Shown: positions 55,401 to 64,000, counted from the stretch's first letter. The stretch is 64,000 bases of DNA from CAZCTC01 sp964501335 (GCA_964501335.1 CAZCTC010000045.1:1-64000), one strand, 5' to 3'. The notes: generated by a model from the letters alone, not told the origin. Program-made: numbers and translations.

Positions 55401-57149
55401 CACACGGCCCACCGCCACGTAAGCCGATTGAGTTAGCCATCCATGTTTCTGGCGTTCCCACAACTGCGTTAATGCCGATTGCAGCAAGGGCAAAGGTTGG
55501 TTAACTGTCTTGATTTCCGTCGTAATTATCTCTACCAATCCGGGCTCAAAACACAGTCCTACTTTATCCGCCGGTTTAACAATCGCTTCCTGAAATTCCG
55601 CTGCTTCTAAGGGCAATACGTTGACCACATTTTGATCCAACAACCTTCCCAAAGGTGAGCTTTGCAGGTAACCATAGAAATCCGCCCGCAAGGCTAACAC
55701 GACCTTGGCCAGTACATAGCTTTCAATCAACTTCTGCAATGCTTCCAGAAAAGGCGTCCGCATTTTTGCCGGCGTGAGTGTAAACAACTCCTCAAACTGA
55801 TCAATGAACAGCAGCAAAGGCTTCCCTTCCGTTGCCTGGACGATCTCTTTCTCTGCCAGCCCTGGCAATCCAACTGCCTGAAGTGCTGCCCACGGATCCG
55901 CTCCTGGCCGAAAAACTACCACATTCCAATCCTGCGGCAATCGTGGCAACAATCCCGCCTGGACCACCGAGGATTTGCCGCTTCCCGAAGATCCCACCAC
56001 AGCTAGAAAGCATTGTTGCCGAGTCCGCTCCAACAGTTCCTGGATCAACTTCTCCCGACCAAAGAAAAAGTCTGCATCCTCTGTCTTGAACGCAGCCAGC
56101 CCGCGATACGGATTGACCAGACTCCAAATCGGCTGCCAAAGTTGGCCATCCTGTAAGCGCATAAACAACACTGGTACTCCAGCATCCGATCGATTAACTG
56201 AAAGCAGATTGCTTCGTGCTCTATTGAGTGCCACATCTACCCGGCCATGCTGGACTAATTGTTCATAAAAGACCCGAGTAAGTTGCCGGGCGCTGTCCAC
56301 CGTTATCGTATCTTGCATGGCCACAACTGCCGGTATTCCCACAGAAAGTAAACCATGTTCCACTCCTACCATGGCAGCACTATGGCAGGCCTCCAGAACC
56401 ACCAAACGAGGGCGCTGCTTTGATCCCAATCTCTGAAACAGGGAAACGATATCGGCTTCTGCAACAGGAGACGCGGCGTCCGTTGTGTCCTGGAAATAAA
56501 GCTCAGTCTGCTGTTTAGATCGGTTAAACGCTCCATGCCCTACAAAATGCAGCACTTGATAACCCTCTCCCAAAGCAGTCTCCAGGCGATCCAGAGTCAC
56601 AGGCGCAAAGAGAAAATCAAGCTGGACATATTTGGGGCTTAATTGCTGAAAAGGAGTTTCTAATAACGCTTGTTCCGTAGATACATCCAAAGGGAATGAC
56701 TGATATTGTTCCAAATCGCTGGGATTGGAAATCACAACCAGAACTTTTAAGGGATGAACACTCAACGGCTCATCTAAAGGGACATCGGTCAGCCAGTAAC
56801 GGGAAAAGGGAGTCGCGGCATCCGCGGCGAAGAAGGTTTTGTCATCAGAAAGCAGTTCCCAAGGGAGCATGTGCAATTCAGGGGCTTCAGCATCCAATCG
56901 CAAGCGAAGCCGGCAATGCGGGGATCGCTCTATTGCTCTAGCCCAGGAGGTTTTGAAATTGGGATCGGCAAAGAACCAGGATTGCAGAGCAGAAGCATTG
57001 TTGGCAGGAAGATCGAGGCTCAGCCAGCCGCGTTCATAGTGCAATTCGTGGTTCAGAGTCAACTCAACAGGGTAACCGGATTCCTCGCGTTTGAAGATGC
57101 GGATTTCCAGGTCGGCGTAGTCGAAATGAAAACCAATATTTTGCGACAT
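52485..57149 (-). CDS. CHAT protease-STAND ATPase-WD40 protein 1
   Basis: This 1554-residue protein has a CHAT caspase-like domain with catalytic VGHGAF (His about 203) and LEACHSA (Cys about 253). Next is an nSTAND P-loop NTPase with Walker A GSSGSGKSS (about 385) and Walker B LLLFIDQFEEL, then a membrane helix (about 766-790). About 14 WD40 repeats follow, fitting two seven-blade propellers. The tail carries the NLTREEW...YRATCPNLP motif. Such proteins probably sense a trigger by the WD40 part and activate the protease, as in bacterial cell-death defence; this is an inference. The ribosome site is GGAGG. The core is identical to that of the next gene. Confidence 0.85.
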   Translation of the reverse strand: MSQNIGFHFDYADLEIRIFKREESGYPVELTLNHELHYERGWLSLDLPANNASALQSWFFADPNFKTSWARAIERSPHCRLRLRLDAEAPELHMLPWELLSDDKTFFAADAATPFSRYWLTDVPLDEPLSVHPLKVLVVISNPSDLEQYQSFPLDVSTEQALLETPFQQLSPKYVQLDFLFAPVTLDRLETALGEGYQVLHFVGHGAFNRSKQQTELYFQDTTDAASPVAEADIVSLFQRLGSKQRPRLVVLEACHSAAMVGVEHGLLSVGIPAVVAMQDTITVDSARQLTRVFYEQLVQHGRVDVALNRARSNLLSVNRSDAGVPVLFMRLQDGQLWQPIWSLVNPYRGLAAFKTEDADFFFGREKLIQELLERTRQQCFLAVVGSSGSGKSSVVQAGLLPRLPQDWNVVVFRPGADPWAALQAVGLPGLAEKEIVQATEGKPLLLFIDQFEELFTLTPAKMRTPFLEALQKLIESYVLAKVVLALRADFYGYLQSSPLGRLLDQNVVNVLPLEAAEFQEAIVKPADKVGLCFEPGLVEIITTEIKTVNQPLPLLQSALTQLWERQKHGWLTQSAYVAVGRVAGAMGLWADKAFGQMGEEERVLARRILTRLVYYGETDVGDTRRRCTLEELAGAASEVEFSHRLVKELADARLLTTIDEGGVVKVEIIHDALLHQWGKLREWIAEQREFGLWRQWLDAQRETWKSKSRDESTLLRGKLLTEAEFWLQKRPGELNPLEKEYIQAGIALREREQRAKALLQQKILIGMAATLAVFLVLTVLAGMGWEFSTTSRMAAESMSLPDWQYDLSLLLGVEAFNRQDTFQTRGSLLSALESHSQLIVFFRGHDSVVSSVAFSPDGKWIASGSWNCRILLQNTTTGLVKTLWQPQDKENRCSIYSMGFSPDSRTFATAGFGQVMLWEVGNETFTVSSTLPVDNYAINEVVFSRDGSELAAGSASGKAFLWDMKHLSRPIVLSGDKGPINDLAFSPDGQILATANTDRSVILWDVKASDPLSLTLTKGCNSMNGAEDFGSMHGIAFVPNSPDITLVIGGHKNGLIYVCEISTSPTLGATSKMTLTESDSPVSVLAVGPNGTTLASGNTDGTIKIWDMSSGKLINTLVGHSGSIQDLAFSPDGKQLLSSNKGILLCWLERDGVSRVWGCGDSTVILWDLEIRQRLGTLLANQRSSVRRIAFSADGTKLVASQEDSTLHLWDVIAEPEFTTVFSATHWADSECYGRAITLGQEITITGFRHQTWGIAVNPEGTILASDAGDQNIHLWQLGSGNTLSITSEITLLGHQGAIKSLAFSADGRTLASASDDKTIILWDITNGIPSNKKVLYGHQSTIESIAFNPKGTLLASGGREDRTLILWNLNQTSPFSMVLRSGNANVHDSYVRTVAFSPDGKYLASGSADHTVVLWKIQDSPLTYTIHARLTGHHNEVYSVAFSPDGKILASGSEDRTIILWDVATGKMLGNPLTGHKGTVYSLAFSPFTENLTLVSSSVDGTIMLWNIDPKSWKACACQTVNRNLTREEWNQYIGDLAPYRATCPNLPIDEP
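54855..56813. repeat. 1959-bp core duplicated at 59757-61715 (copy A)
   Basis: No difference was seen by eye along the compared stretch, with a constant offset of 4902 bases. It covers most of the CHAT domain, the whole STAND ATPase and the start of the membrane helix. Sequence on both sides is clearly diverged, so this is local homogenisation or recent exchange. Confidence 0.8.
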
Positions 57150-57209
57150 ATACCCTCCACGAAGTTAGATATCAGCGTATAAAATAAATGCTTTCAGGTG
57201 GTTAAAAAT

Positions 57210-60200
57210 TCAAGGAGTAGGAGTGGGCTCAGGCTCAATTGGCAAGTTAGGGCAGGTGGCACGGTAAGGTTCATTTCCGAGGTACTGTTCCCATTCCTCT
57301 TTAGTTAAATTACGAACAAAATTTTCACAAGCCTGTGTGGCCAAATCTTCAGGGCTCCACCACCAAACTCGCACCAACCCGCGTGTACAAAGATCCCCCT
57401 GTACCGCATCACATCCACCCGAAATCAACCGCCGCCCATCCGCACTAAATGCTACATCGGTTACTCCTCCTGCATAAGTCATCCGACTTACTTCCTTTCC
57501 AGTCATTGCATCCCATACTCGGGCCGAGCCCCTCGTACAACTCTTTCCACTCCACCTATCACATCCACCAGAAGCCACCCATTTTCCATCCGGACTAAAA
57601 ACCGCAGAATATACATACTCTTCATGAGCCATACGTGATACTTCTCGACCTGTTTCTACTTCCCATGTCCCTACATTACCATCGCCACCTGCAGCCACTA
57701 CCAAGTGTCCATCAGGACTAAAGTTTACAATATGAACGCCCCCTTTATAAGTCATCTGAGATACTTCTTTACCAGTCGTTACATCCCATACTCGTGCAGT
57801 CCCATCTAAACTTCCGGAAGCTATTTGTTGATCATCCGGGCTAAATGTCACAGTTTCCACATATCCCTCGTGGATCATTCTGGTAATCTCTTTCCCCGTC
57901 GTTGCATTCCACACGCGTACCATACCGTCATTCCCACCAGAAACAACGCGCCGTCCATCATGACTAAATGCCACGGACAGCACACCACCATCATGAATTA
58001 TTCGTGACACTTCGATTCCGGTTATTGCGTCCCATACCCGTGCTGTTCCCCTAATGCACGTCTTATTATTTTGCTCATCACACCCCGCTGAAACCACCCA
58101 TTTCGCATTAGGACTAAAAGCCACAGCCACTACATTAACCCCATGAGTCATCCGCGATATTTCTTTTCCGGTTTCTGTTTCCCATACCCGTGCAGTACCA
58201 TCATTTTCACCAGAGACAATATATTGCCCATTGGGACTCAATGCCATTGTCAATATACCGTGTCCTTGCTCTCTTTGCCATATCTTCGTGCTATCAACCA
58301 TATTCCATACCTGTAAAACTCCATCCCATCCACCGGAAACTACCCATTGCTCATTTCCACTGAACTCAACAACATTCACTATATTTTTAGAAATCATCTG
58401 TCTCCACCCTGCATTTGTTATAACTTCCCATACGCGCACAGTGCCATCATCCCCGCCAGAAACCAATAGTCGCCCATCTGGGCTAAACGCTACAGAATTC
58501 ACACCTTCACCATGGATCATCCTTGCAAACTCTTTTCCTGTTTTTGTATCCCATAAACAGGCTGTCCCATCCCCACTTCCCGAAACCCACCACTGTCCAT
58601 CAGGACTAAAAACCACTGTTACCACATATCCTTCATGTTCCATCCTGGCAATCTCCTTCCCAGTCATCGCATCCCACATGCGCGCTGTACCGTCCGAACT
58701 GCCTGACACTACCTGTGTCCCATCTGGAGAAAAAGCAACCATCCACACTTCACTCTCATGAGTCATTGATAGCATCATATTTCCAGTCGCCACATCCCAG
58801 ATCCGAACTTTGTGATCTTCACTACCTGAAACTACTCGTGTTCCATCGAAACTAAAAACAGCAGTTCGTATCCCCATTTTTTCATGGGCCATTCGAACAT
58901 TTTCTTGTCCGGTTGCCATATCCCATACTCCAATTGCATCCCCACCACCTAAAAGCACCTCTCGCCCATTCCTACTGAAGTCAACAACCCACACAGGACT
59001 CGCCTGAGTCACTGATACTACTTCTTTTCCAGTTGTCACATTCCACACGCGAGCCCCGCCGCTTACATCTCCTGAAGCTATCCATTGTCCATCTGGGCTA
59101 AAAGCCAAAACTCGAACCTCACCATTGTAAAACGTCTGGGAAGTTTCCCTCCCTGTCGCAAAATCCCATATTTTTACGATACCAGCTACACATTTGGAAT
59201 TATTGTCCAACTTATCACATCCCCCAAAAGCCATCTGTTGGCCGCTAGAATTGAAAGCCACAACTCTCACATTAATTCCAGAATTTCTACTCATTACTAT
59301 TTTCCCTGTCATAGTTTCCCACACTCGAACCGTGCCATCTAAACTACCCGAAGCCACCCACCGACCATCAGGACTAAAAGCTACAGATGTTACTTCTTCT
59401 TTATAAGTCATCCGTGTTATCTCATGGGGCAATAAAAACAAAGCTTCATTTAAAACCTCAGAACTGGAACTTTCCGGATAACGTTGCAACGACTCTAATG
59501 ATAACAAAACAGCACGAGACAGTTGACTAGGTTGTCTATCCCATATATCTCGTGCTTGTGCAGCTAACTGTCGGGCCAGTGCAATCTGCACTTGAGCTTC
59601 TGCCGTTGCCTCAGCATCTAAAGCACGGGTTGCTTCTGCCAAGGCCTCAGCTTGTGCAGTAGCCCGTGCGTTTTCCTTTAAAATTGAGGATCGCCATCCC
59701 ATCCCTGCTGCTACTGTCAACACCAGAAAAACCGCCAATGCGATTGCCATCCCTCCAAGAATTTTCTGTTGCAGCAAAGCTTTTGCCCGTTGCTCCCGCT
59801 CGCGTAAAGCAATGCCAGCCTGAATGTACTCTTTTTCTAATGGATTCAGCTCTCCTGGCCGCTTCTGTAACCAGAACTCTGCTTCTGTTAGCAGTTTTCC
59901 ACGCAACAGGGTACTCTCATCCCGAGATTTTGATTTCCATGTTTCCCGTTGTGCATCCAGCCATTGCCGCCAAAGACCAAACTCACGCTGTTCTGCGATC
60001 CATTCTCGCAATTTTCCCCATTGGTGCAATAAAGCATCATGAATAATTTCTACTTTGACTACTCCACCTTCATCGATAGTAGTCAACAAACGGGCATCAG
60101 CTAGCTCCTTCACTAATCGATGTGAAAATTCTACTTCAGATGCTGCTCCTGCTAATTCCTCCAAAGTACAACGACGCCGCGTATCACCCACATCAGTTTC

Positions 60201-62057
60201 ACCATAATAAACCAATCGAGTCAAAATCCGCCGGGCCAGCACCCGCTCTTCCTCTCCCATCTGCCCAAAAGCCTTATCGGCCCATAATCCCATCGCCCCG
60301 GCCACACGGCCCACCGCCACGTAAGCCGATTGAGTTAGCCATCCATGTTTCTGGCGTTCCCACAACTGCGTTAATGCCGATTGCAGCAAGGGCAAAGGTT
60401 GGTTAACTGTCTTGATTTCCGTCGTAATTATCTCTACCAATCCGGGCTCAAAACACAGTCCTACTTTATCCGCCGGTTTAACAATCGCTTCCTGAAATTC
60501 CGCTGCTTCTAAGGGCAATACGTTGACCACATTTTGATCCAACAACCTTCCCAAAGGTGAGCTTTGCAGGTAACCATAGAAATCCGCCCGCAAGGCTAAC
60601 ACGACCTTGGCCAGTACATAGCTTTCAATCAACTTCTGCAATGCTTCCAGAAAAGGCGTCCGCATTTTTGCCGGCGTGAGTGTAAACAACTCCTCAAACT
60701 GATCAATGAACAGCAGCAAAGGCTTCCCTTCCGTTGCCTGGACGATCTCTTTCTCTGCCAGCCCTGGCAATCCAACTGCCTGAAGTGCTGCCCACGGATC
60801 CGCTCCTGGCCGAAAAACTACCACATTCCAATCCTGCGGCAATCGTGGCAACAATCCCGCCTGGACCACCGAGGATTTGCCGCTTCCCGAAGATCCCACC
60901 ACAGCTAGAAAGCATTGTTGCCGAGTCCGCTCCAACAGTTCCTGGATCAACTTCTCCCGACCAAAGAAAAAGTCTGCATCCTCTGTCTTGAACGCAGCCA
61001 GCCCGCGATACGGATTGACCAGACTCCAAATCGGCTGCCAAAGTTGGCCATCCTGTAAGCGCATAAACAACACTGGTACTCCAGCATCCGATCGATTAAC
61101 TGAAAGCAGATTGCTTCGTGCTCTATTGAGTGCCACATCTACCCGGCCATGCTGGACTAATTGTTCATAAAAGACCCGAGTAAGTTGCCGGGCGCTGTCC
61201 ACCGTTATCGTATCTTGCATGGCCACAACTGCCGGTATTCCCACAGAAAGTAAACCATGTTCCACTCCTACCATGGCAGCACTATGGCAGGCCTCCAGAA
61301 CCACCAAACGAGGGCGCTGCTTTGATCCCAATCTCTGAAACAGGGAAACGATATCGGCTTCTGCAACAGGAGACGCGGCGTCCGTTGTGTCCTGGAAATA
61401 AAGCTCAGTCTGCTGTTTAGATCGGTTAAACGCTCCATGCCCTACAAAATGCAGCACTTGATAACCCTCTCCCAAAGCAGTCTCCAGGCGATCCAGAGTC
61501 ACAGGCGCAAAGAGAAAATCAAGCTGGACATATTTGGGGCTTAATTGCTGAAAAGGAGTTTCTAATAACGCTTGTTCCGTAGATACATCCAAAGGGAATG
61601 ACTGATATTGTTCCAAATCGCTGGGATTGGAAATCACAACCAGAACTTTTAAGGGATGAACACTCAACGGCTCATCTAAAGGGACATCGGTCAGCCAGTA
61701 ACGGGAAAAGGGAGTTGTGGCATCCGCAGCGAAGAAGGTTTTATCGTTAGAAAGCAGTTCCCAGGGGAGGGCATGTAGTTCAGGAGATTCGGCATCCATA
61801 CGTAAACGCAACCGGCAACGCGGAAATTGAGCCATTGCTTTGGTCCAGGAGGTTTTGAAATTGGGATCGGCAAAGAACCAGGATTGCAAAGATGAAGTAT
61901 TGCCAGAAGGAAGGTTCGCGCTCAGCCAGCCGCGTTCATAGTGCACTTCGTGGTTCAGGGTCAGCTCAACGGGGTAGCCGGAATCCTCGCATTTGAGGAT
62001 GCGGATTTCCAGGTCGGCGTAGTCGGAGACATTTGAATGCGAATTAGTAAAGGCCAT
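57210..62057 (-). CDS. CHAT protease-STAND ATPase-WD40 protein 2
   Basis: This 1615-residue paralogue of the 52485 gene has the same CHAT, STAND and membrane-helix order with an identical central core. It differs in the first ~110 residues and in a helical Ala-rich linker (about 790-860). It also differs in the sensor: about 16 WD40 repeats joined by MTHEG-type linkers. Four blades carry an extra GCD...C..G loop. The tail ends NLTKEEW...YRATCPNLP. The GGAGG ribosome site is 7 bases before ATG 62057. A role in recognising a different trigger is an inference. Confidence 0.85.
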   Translation of the reverse strand: MAFTNSHSNVSDYADLEIRILKCEDSGYPVELTLNHEVHYERGWLSANLPSGNTSSLQSWFFADPNFKTSWTKAMAQFPRCRLRLRMDAESPELHALPWELLSNDKTFFAADATTPFSRYWLTDVPLDEPLSVHPLKVLVVISNPSDLEQYQSFPLDVSTEQALLETPFQQLSPKYVQLDFLFAPVTLDRLETALGEGYQVLHFVGHGAFNRSKQQTELYFQDTTDAASPVAEADIVSLFQRLGSKQRPRLVVLEACHSAAMVGVEHGLLSVGIPAVVAMQDTITVDSARQLTRVFYEQLVQHGRVDVALNRARSNLLSVNRSDAGVPVLFMRLQDGQLWQPIWSLVNPYRGLAAFKTEDADFFFGREKLIQELLERTRQQCFLAVVGSSGSGKSSVVQAGLLPRLPQDWNVVVFRPGADPWAALQAVGLPGLAEKEIVQATEGKPLLLFIDQFEELFTLTPAKMRTPFLEALQKLIESYVLAKVVLALRADFYGYLQSSPLGRLLDQNVVNVLPLEAAEFQEAIVKPADKVGLCFEPGLVEIITTEIKTVNQPLPLLQSALTQLWERQKHGWLTQSAYVAVGRVAGAMGLWADKAFGQMGEEERVLARRILTRLVYYGETDVGDTRRRCTLEELAGAASEVEFSHRLVKELADARLLTTIDEGGVVKVEIIHDALLHQWGKLREWIAEQREFGLWRQWLDAQRETWKSKSRDESTLLRGKLLTEAEFWLQKRPGELNPLEKEYIQAGIALREREQRAKALLQQKILGGMAIALAVFLVLTVAAGMGWRSSILKENARATAQAEALAEATRALDAEATAEAQVQIALARQLAAQARDIWDRQPSQLSRAVLLSLESLQRYPESSSSEVLNEALFLLPHEITRMTYKEEVTSVAFSPDGRWVASGSLDGTVRVWETMTGKIVMSRNSGINVRVVAFNSSGQQMAFGGCDKLDNNSKCVAGIVKIWDFATGRETSQTFYNGEVRVLAFSPDGQWIASGDVSGGARVWNVTTGKEVVSVTQASPVWVVDFSRNGREVLLGGGDAIGVWDMATGQENVRMAHEKMGIRTAVFSFDGTRVVSGSEDHKVRIWDVATGNMMLSMTHESEVWMVAFSPDGTQVVSGSSDGTARMWDAMTGKEIARMEHEGYVVTVVFSPDGQWWVSGSGDGTACLWDTKTGKEFARMIHGEGVNSVAFSPDGRLLVSGGDDGTVRVWEVITNAGWRQMISKNIVNVVEFSGNEQWVVSGGWDGVLQVWNMVDSTKIWQREQGHGILTMALSPNGQYIVSGENDGTARVWETETGKEISRMTHGVNVVAVAFSPNAKWVVSAGCDEQNNKTCIRGTARVWDAITGIEVSRIIHDGGVLSVAFSHDGRRVVSGGNDGMVRVWNATTGKEITRMIHEGYVETVTFSPDDQQIASGSLDGTARVWDVTTGKEVSQMTYKGGVHIVNFSPDGHLVVAAGGDGNVGTWEVETGREVSRMAHEEYVYSAVFSPDGKWVASGGCDRWSGKSCTRGSARVWDAMTGKEVSRMTYAGGVTDVAFSADGRRLISGGCDAVQGDLCTRGLVRVWWWSPEDLATQACENFVRNLTKEEWEQYLGNEPYRATCPNLPIEPEPTPTP
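59757..61715. repeat. 1959-bp core duplicated at 54855-56813 (copy B)
   Basis: This is the second copy of the CHAT/STAND core. The first mismatch on the right is at 61716, and the flanking 5' coding part is only about 80 percent similar. Confidence 0.8.
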
Positions 62058-62117
62058 ATCGCCTCCACAAAAGGGAAAAATGGAGAAGAATCAATAACTT
62101 GCGTTGAAGTTACTGTT

Positions 62118-62145
62118 AGAGTAGCACAATTCAACGAAACTGCAA
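62118..62145 (-). promoter_or_regulatory. Possible promoter of the CHAT-STAND-WD40 genes
   Basis: On the minus strand TTGCAG and TACTCT are 16 bases apart, about 60 bases before ATG 62057. The match is moderate. Confidence 0.35.
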
Positions 62146-62276
62146 CGTCTTTGTCTTGAAAAACCTGCAAGAATCATAGCTATATGAATAGCACTTCTCC
62201 GTCCTGCTTTTAGAAGGTTTGCCGACAAATGAAAGCGAATTACAATCCTTCTCACATCAATCAAGAAGGCGGAACC

Positions 62277-62762
62277 ATGCCCTACCAATATCGCATCACA
62301 AAATACAATCCCCAAAACCGAAACGCCCGGGGAAATTATCTATTGGATGAATGGACCGCTTTCTCGGACATTGGAAAAGTATTCAACGGCCAGCGTCTGG
62401 ACGAGGAAACCTATTACCATACTGAAGATGCTTACGTCTCATCCGCTCTGGCCTTTTTGAATGAAGCCAGAATTCGGGTTCTGATTCTGGCTTACCTTGA
62501 AAATCACCGAGGTACCCAGGTACCCGGACTGGAGTTGCGTAAAGGCAAAGCTTACCCGCTTCAGGAAGCGGATCGCCTATTTCGATTGATCCTTCGGGAA
62601 GCGTTCTGGGGGAAATTCAAAGGCCGGGGTAAGAGCTATATCCATTTCGGCTGGGATTATTATATGTACCTGGCCGTCCCCAGTTACTGCCCACAAGCCA
62701 TCGCCTATACAGAACAGCAAGGGTTGTTTGTGGAAGAATTCGAGTCGCCTTACCTGAAATAA
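62277..62762 (+). CDS. Small conserved hypothetical protein
   Basis: This 161-residue soluble protein starts YRITKYNPQNRN and contains DEWTAFSDIG and a C-terminal FGWDYYMY segment. Proteins of this general type occur as lone genes in many bacteria, sometimes annotated near mobile elements, but I cannot name a function. I chose ATG 62277, with GAAGGCGG just upstream, over ATG 62229, which lacks a close ribosome site. It is divergent from the CHAT genes. Confidence 0.65.
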   Translation: MPYQYRITKYNPQNRNARGNYLLDEWTAFSDIGKVFNGQRLDEETYYHTEDAYVSSALAFLNEARIRVLILAYLENHRGTQVPGLELRKGKAYPLQEADRLFRLILREAFWGKFKGRGKSYIHFGWDYYMYLAVPSYCPQAIAYTEQQGLFVEEFESPYLK

Positions 62763-62856
62763 CCGCCTACAATTTCGCACAGGGACCCACCACCACTTGA
62801 CGTATAATCAACAATGTACGTTTACCGCATGCGCCCAAAGGCCTTAAATTGTCCTC

Positions 62857-62881
62857 AAAAGGGCCATTTAAGGCCCTTTTT
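62857..62881 (+). terminator. Terminator before the recombinase gene
   Basis: AAAAGGGCC (62857-62865) pairs with GGCCCTTTTT (62872-62881), followed by a T-rich run. A competing 10-bp inverted repeat, GGCCTTAAAT / ATTTAAGGCC (62840-62849, 62866-62875), overlaps it. Confidence 0.65.
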
Positions 62882-62930
62882 CCCCTTAAAAAGTCATCGT
62901 ATAATTTTTTAGAAGAGTCAGGAGGCCAGC

Positions 62931-63839
62931 ATGACGAACTATCTGGATGAATTTACCACCTACTTGCAGAAACTGGACCGCAGTCCTTTAACGGTGAAGG
63001 GCTATCGCCATGACGTGGAAATCTTCTTCGCCTGGCTGGAAGAACGACTTGAGCGGTTTATCCCCTTGATTGAAGTAACGCCCTTCGATCTGCAAAAGTA
63101 TCGCAATTCACTGGAAGGCAGCAAACCTTCCATTATCAATCGACGCCTGGCCGGTCTGCGAGCCTTCTTTGCCTGGGCCAAAAAGCAAGGGGTGATCAGC
63201 AGCAATCCAGTGGACGATATCAAAGGGATCAAGCAAGATGATAAAAGTCCCCAAGCTCTGTCCCGGCAGGAGATTTACAAAGTGCAGCGGGAAGCCGCCG
63301 CCCGGCGTCAATTAGCTCAAGCCAAAGCCGGGCCAGACATCAGCGCGGCTCTGGTCGATGCAGTTAGAGATGAGGCTATCTTGAATCTACTCTTGTATAC
63401 AGGTCTCAGAGTAGCTGAAGCGGCAGCTCTGAAATTAGGCGATGTTGAAATCAATAACCGCAAGGCCCAGGTTACCGTGACGAAAGGGAAAGGCCGAAAA
63501 TATCGGGAGATCCCCTTACATCCGACCGCTCGAAAAACTATGGAGGCTTATCTCAAGGTACGTCCCCGTGATCGGGGCGATGTGCTATTTCTTGGACAGC
63601 GTGGACCGTTGGGTATTCGAGGGATCCAGTTCCGCATTCAATCCCTGGCAGAGACAACGGAAGTAGATTTAACTTGTCATGTTCTCAGACATACCTGTGC
63701 GACGCGCATGTTACGAGAGGCCAAAGCCGATCTTGTCACGGTGGCCAGGGTGATGGGCCACAGCAATATCAACACTACGATGATTTATACGCAACCCAGC
63801 CATGAGGATAAGGTCAGGGCGGTAGAGGGGGTGGAGTAA
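62931..63839 (+). CDS. Tyrosine recombinase (integrase), XerC/D-like
   Basis: This 302-residue enzyme has a SAM-like core-binding N-domain (about residues 1-95) and a catalytic C-domain. Visible catalytic residues are Arg in TGLRVAEA, Lys in TKGKGRKYRE, His-x-x-Arg in HVLRHTC, His in MGHSN and the nucleophile Tyr in MIYTQ. All are present, so it should be active. Length fits XerC/XerD and simple integrases. Its location at the edge of the mobile region suggests it integrates or excises the element, or resolves dimers. AGGAGG is 7 bases before ATG. Confidence 0.92.
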   Translation: MTNYLDEFTTYLQKLDRSPLTVKGYRHDVEIFFAWLEERLERFIPLIEVTPFDLQKYRNSLEGSKPSIINRRLAGLRAFFAWAKKQGVISSNPVDDIKGIKQDDKSPQALSRQEIYKVQREAAARRQLAQAKAGPDISAALVDAVRDEAILNLLLYTGLRVAEAAALKLGDVEINNRKAQVTVTKGKGRKYREIPLHPTARKTMEAYLKVRPRDRGDVLFLGQRGPLGIRGIQFRIQSLAETTEVDLTCHVLRHTCATRMLREAKADLVTVARVMGHSNINTTMIYTQPSHEDKVRAVEGVE

Positions 63840-63877
63840 ATAACCGGATTACGGGTGAATTTGAAAATGGCCCTCCT

Positions 63878-63911
63878 GTGTAACACTTCTGTCACACCCG
63901 ATAAGTATAAT
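63878..63911 (+). promoter_or_regulatory. Possible promoter and operator of the right-edge gene
   Basis: TATAAT lies at 63906-63911. An inverted repeat GTGTAAC / GTCACAC (63878-63884, 63891-63897) covers the -35 position, so a repressor could act here. No strong -35 is seen. Confidence 0.35.
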
Positions 63912-63980
63912 GATAAATGAAGGCAACAAATCCAAAGGGCCAGTGACAGTGCTCCAGAATTTTTAAGGATAGGAGTGACC

Positions 63981-64000
63981 ATGGATCGCAAACATTTAGA
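63981..64000 (+). CDS. Start of a gene cut by the window edge
   Basis: ATG 63981 has AGGAG six bases upstream and reads MDRKHL before the edge. Too little is visible to identify it. Confidence 0.5.

Noticed and set aside
54881..56268. Plus-strand small frames repeated at 59666-61170
   Set aside because: They are shadows of the duplicated CHAT/STAND core and lack domains or ribosome sites.

Overview
The window looks like part of an integrated conjugative (or conjugative-like) element in a Chloroflexota bacterium, probably Anaerolineae-like. This placement is an inference. It rests on many secreted proteins with Thr-Pro-rich stalks, giant CHAT/STAND/WD40 proteins ending in a NLTxEEWxQY...YRATCPNLP motif, a C-terminal FLPLI tail, and a GC-rich coding style. 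No rRNA, tRNA or CRISPR array was seen.

Layout: (1) Positions 1-5870 are AT-rich, with minus-strand genes. A small HEPN-like gene is split by a complete IS21-family element (istA, istB), followed by a DUF4209-type gene and a double RX4H HEPN-like gene. (2) Positions 6218-6430 hold a good promoter and a long leader that ends in an intrinsic-terminator hairpin just before the first gene. (3) Positions 6430-35558 are a roughly 29 kb plus-strand operon of about 28 genes, most joined by ATGA overlaps. Its first part encodes envelope and type IV secretion parts: a BNR lipoprotein, an M23 peptidase, VirB6-, VirB2-, VirB3- and VirB4-like proteins and an unusual degenerate ATPase-like protein. Its second part encodes a nearly complete Tad pilus machine: TadE, TadE/TadG-like, CpaB, TadZ, TadA, TadB and TadC. 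Its third part encodes surface proteins, a divergent sortase-like protein, cupredoxin-fold proteins and a 943-residue stalked protein. (4) Positions 35778-42686 hold the transfer and DNA-processing module: a VirD4/TraD-like coupling ATPase, a Replic_Relax-like protein, an iteron-like tandem repeat array and a type IA topoisomerase. (5) Positions 42683-52393 look like an anti-defence or establishment module: an ArdC-like protein, a DNA methyltransferase flanked by two paralogues, a small acidic protein and a 1787-residue methylase-helicase resembling DarB-type proteins. (6) Positions 52485-62057 carry two huge minus-strand CHAT-STAND-WD40 genes that share a 1959-bp apparently identical core. 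(7) Positions 62277-63839 carry a small conserved gene and a tyrosine recombinase; the start of another gene lies at the right edge.

The most interesting feature is the interleaving of a minimal VirB-type secretion system and a Tad pilus in one translationally coupled operon, with surface proteins and a sortase-like protein. It could be a conjugation or contact apparatus for a cell envelope unlike that of classical Gram-negative hosts. No classical relaxase was recognised. Candidate DNA-processing sites are the seven-unit ~35-bp repeat array at 40021-40263 and a related element upstream of the coupling-protein gene. A second notable signal is a 28-residue Cys-containing N-terminal segment shared by the ArdC-like protein and the giant methylase-helicase, which could be a common targeting or secretion tag.
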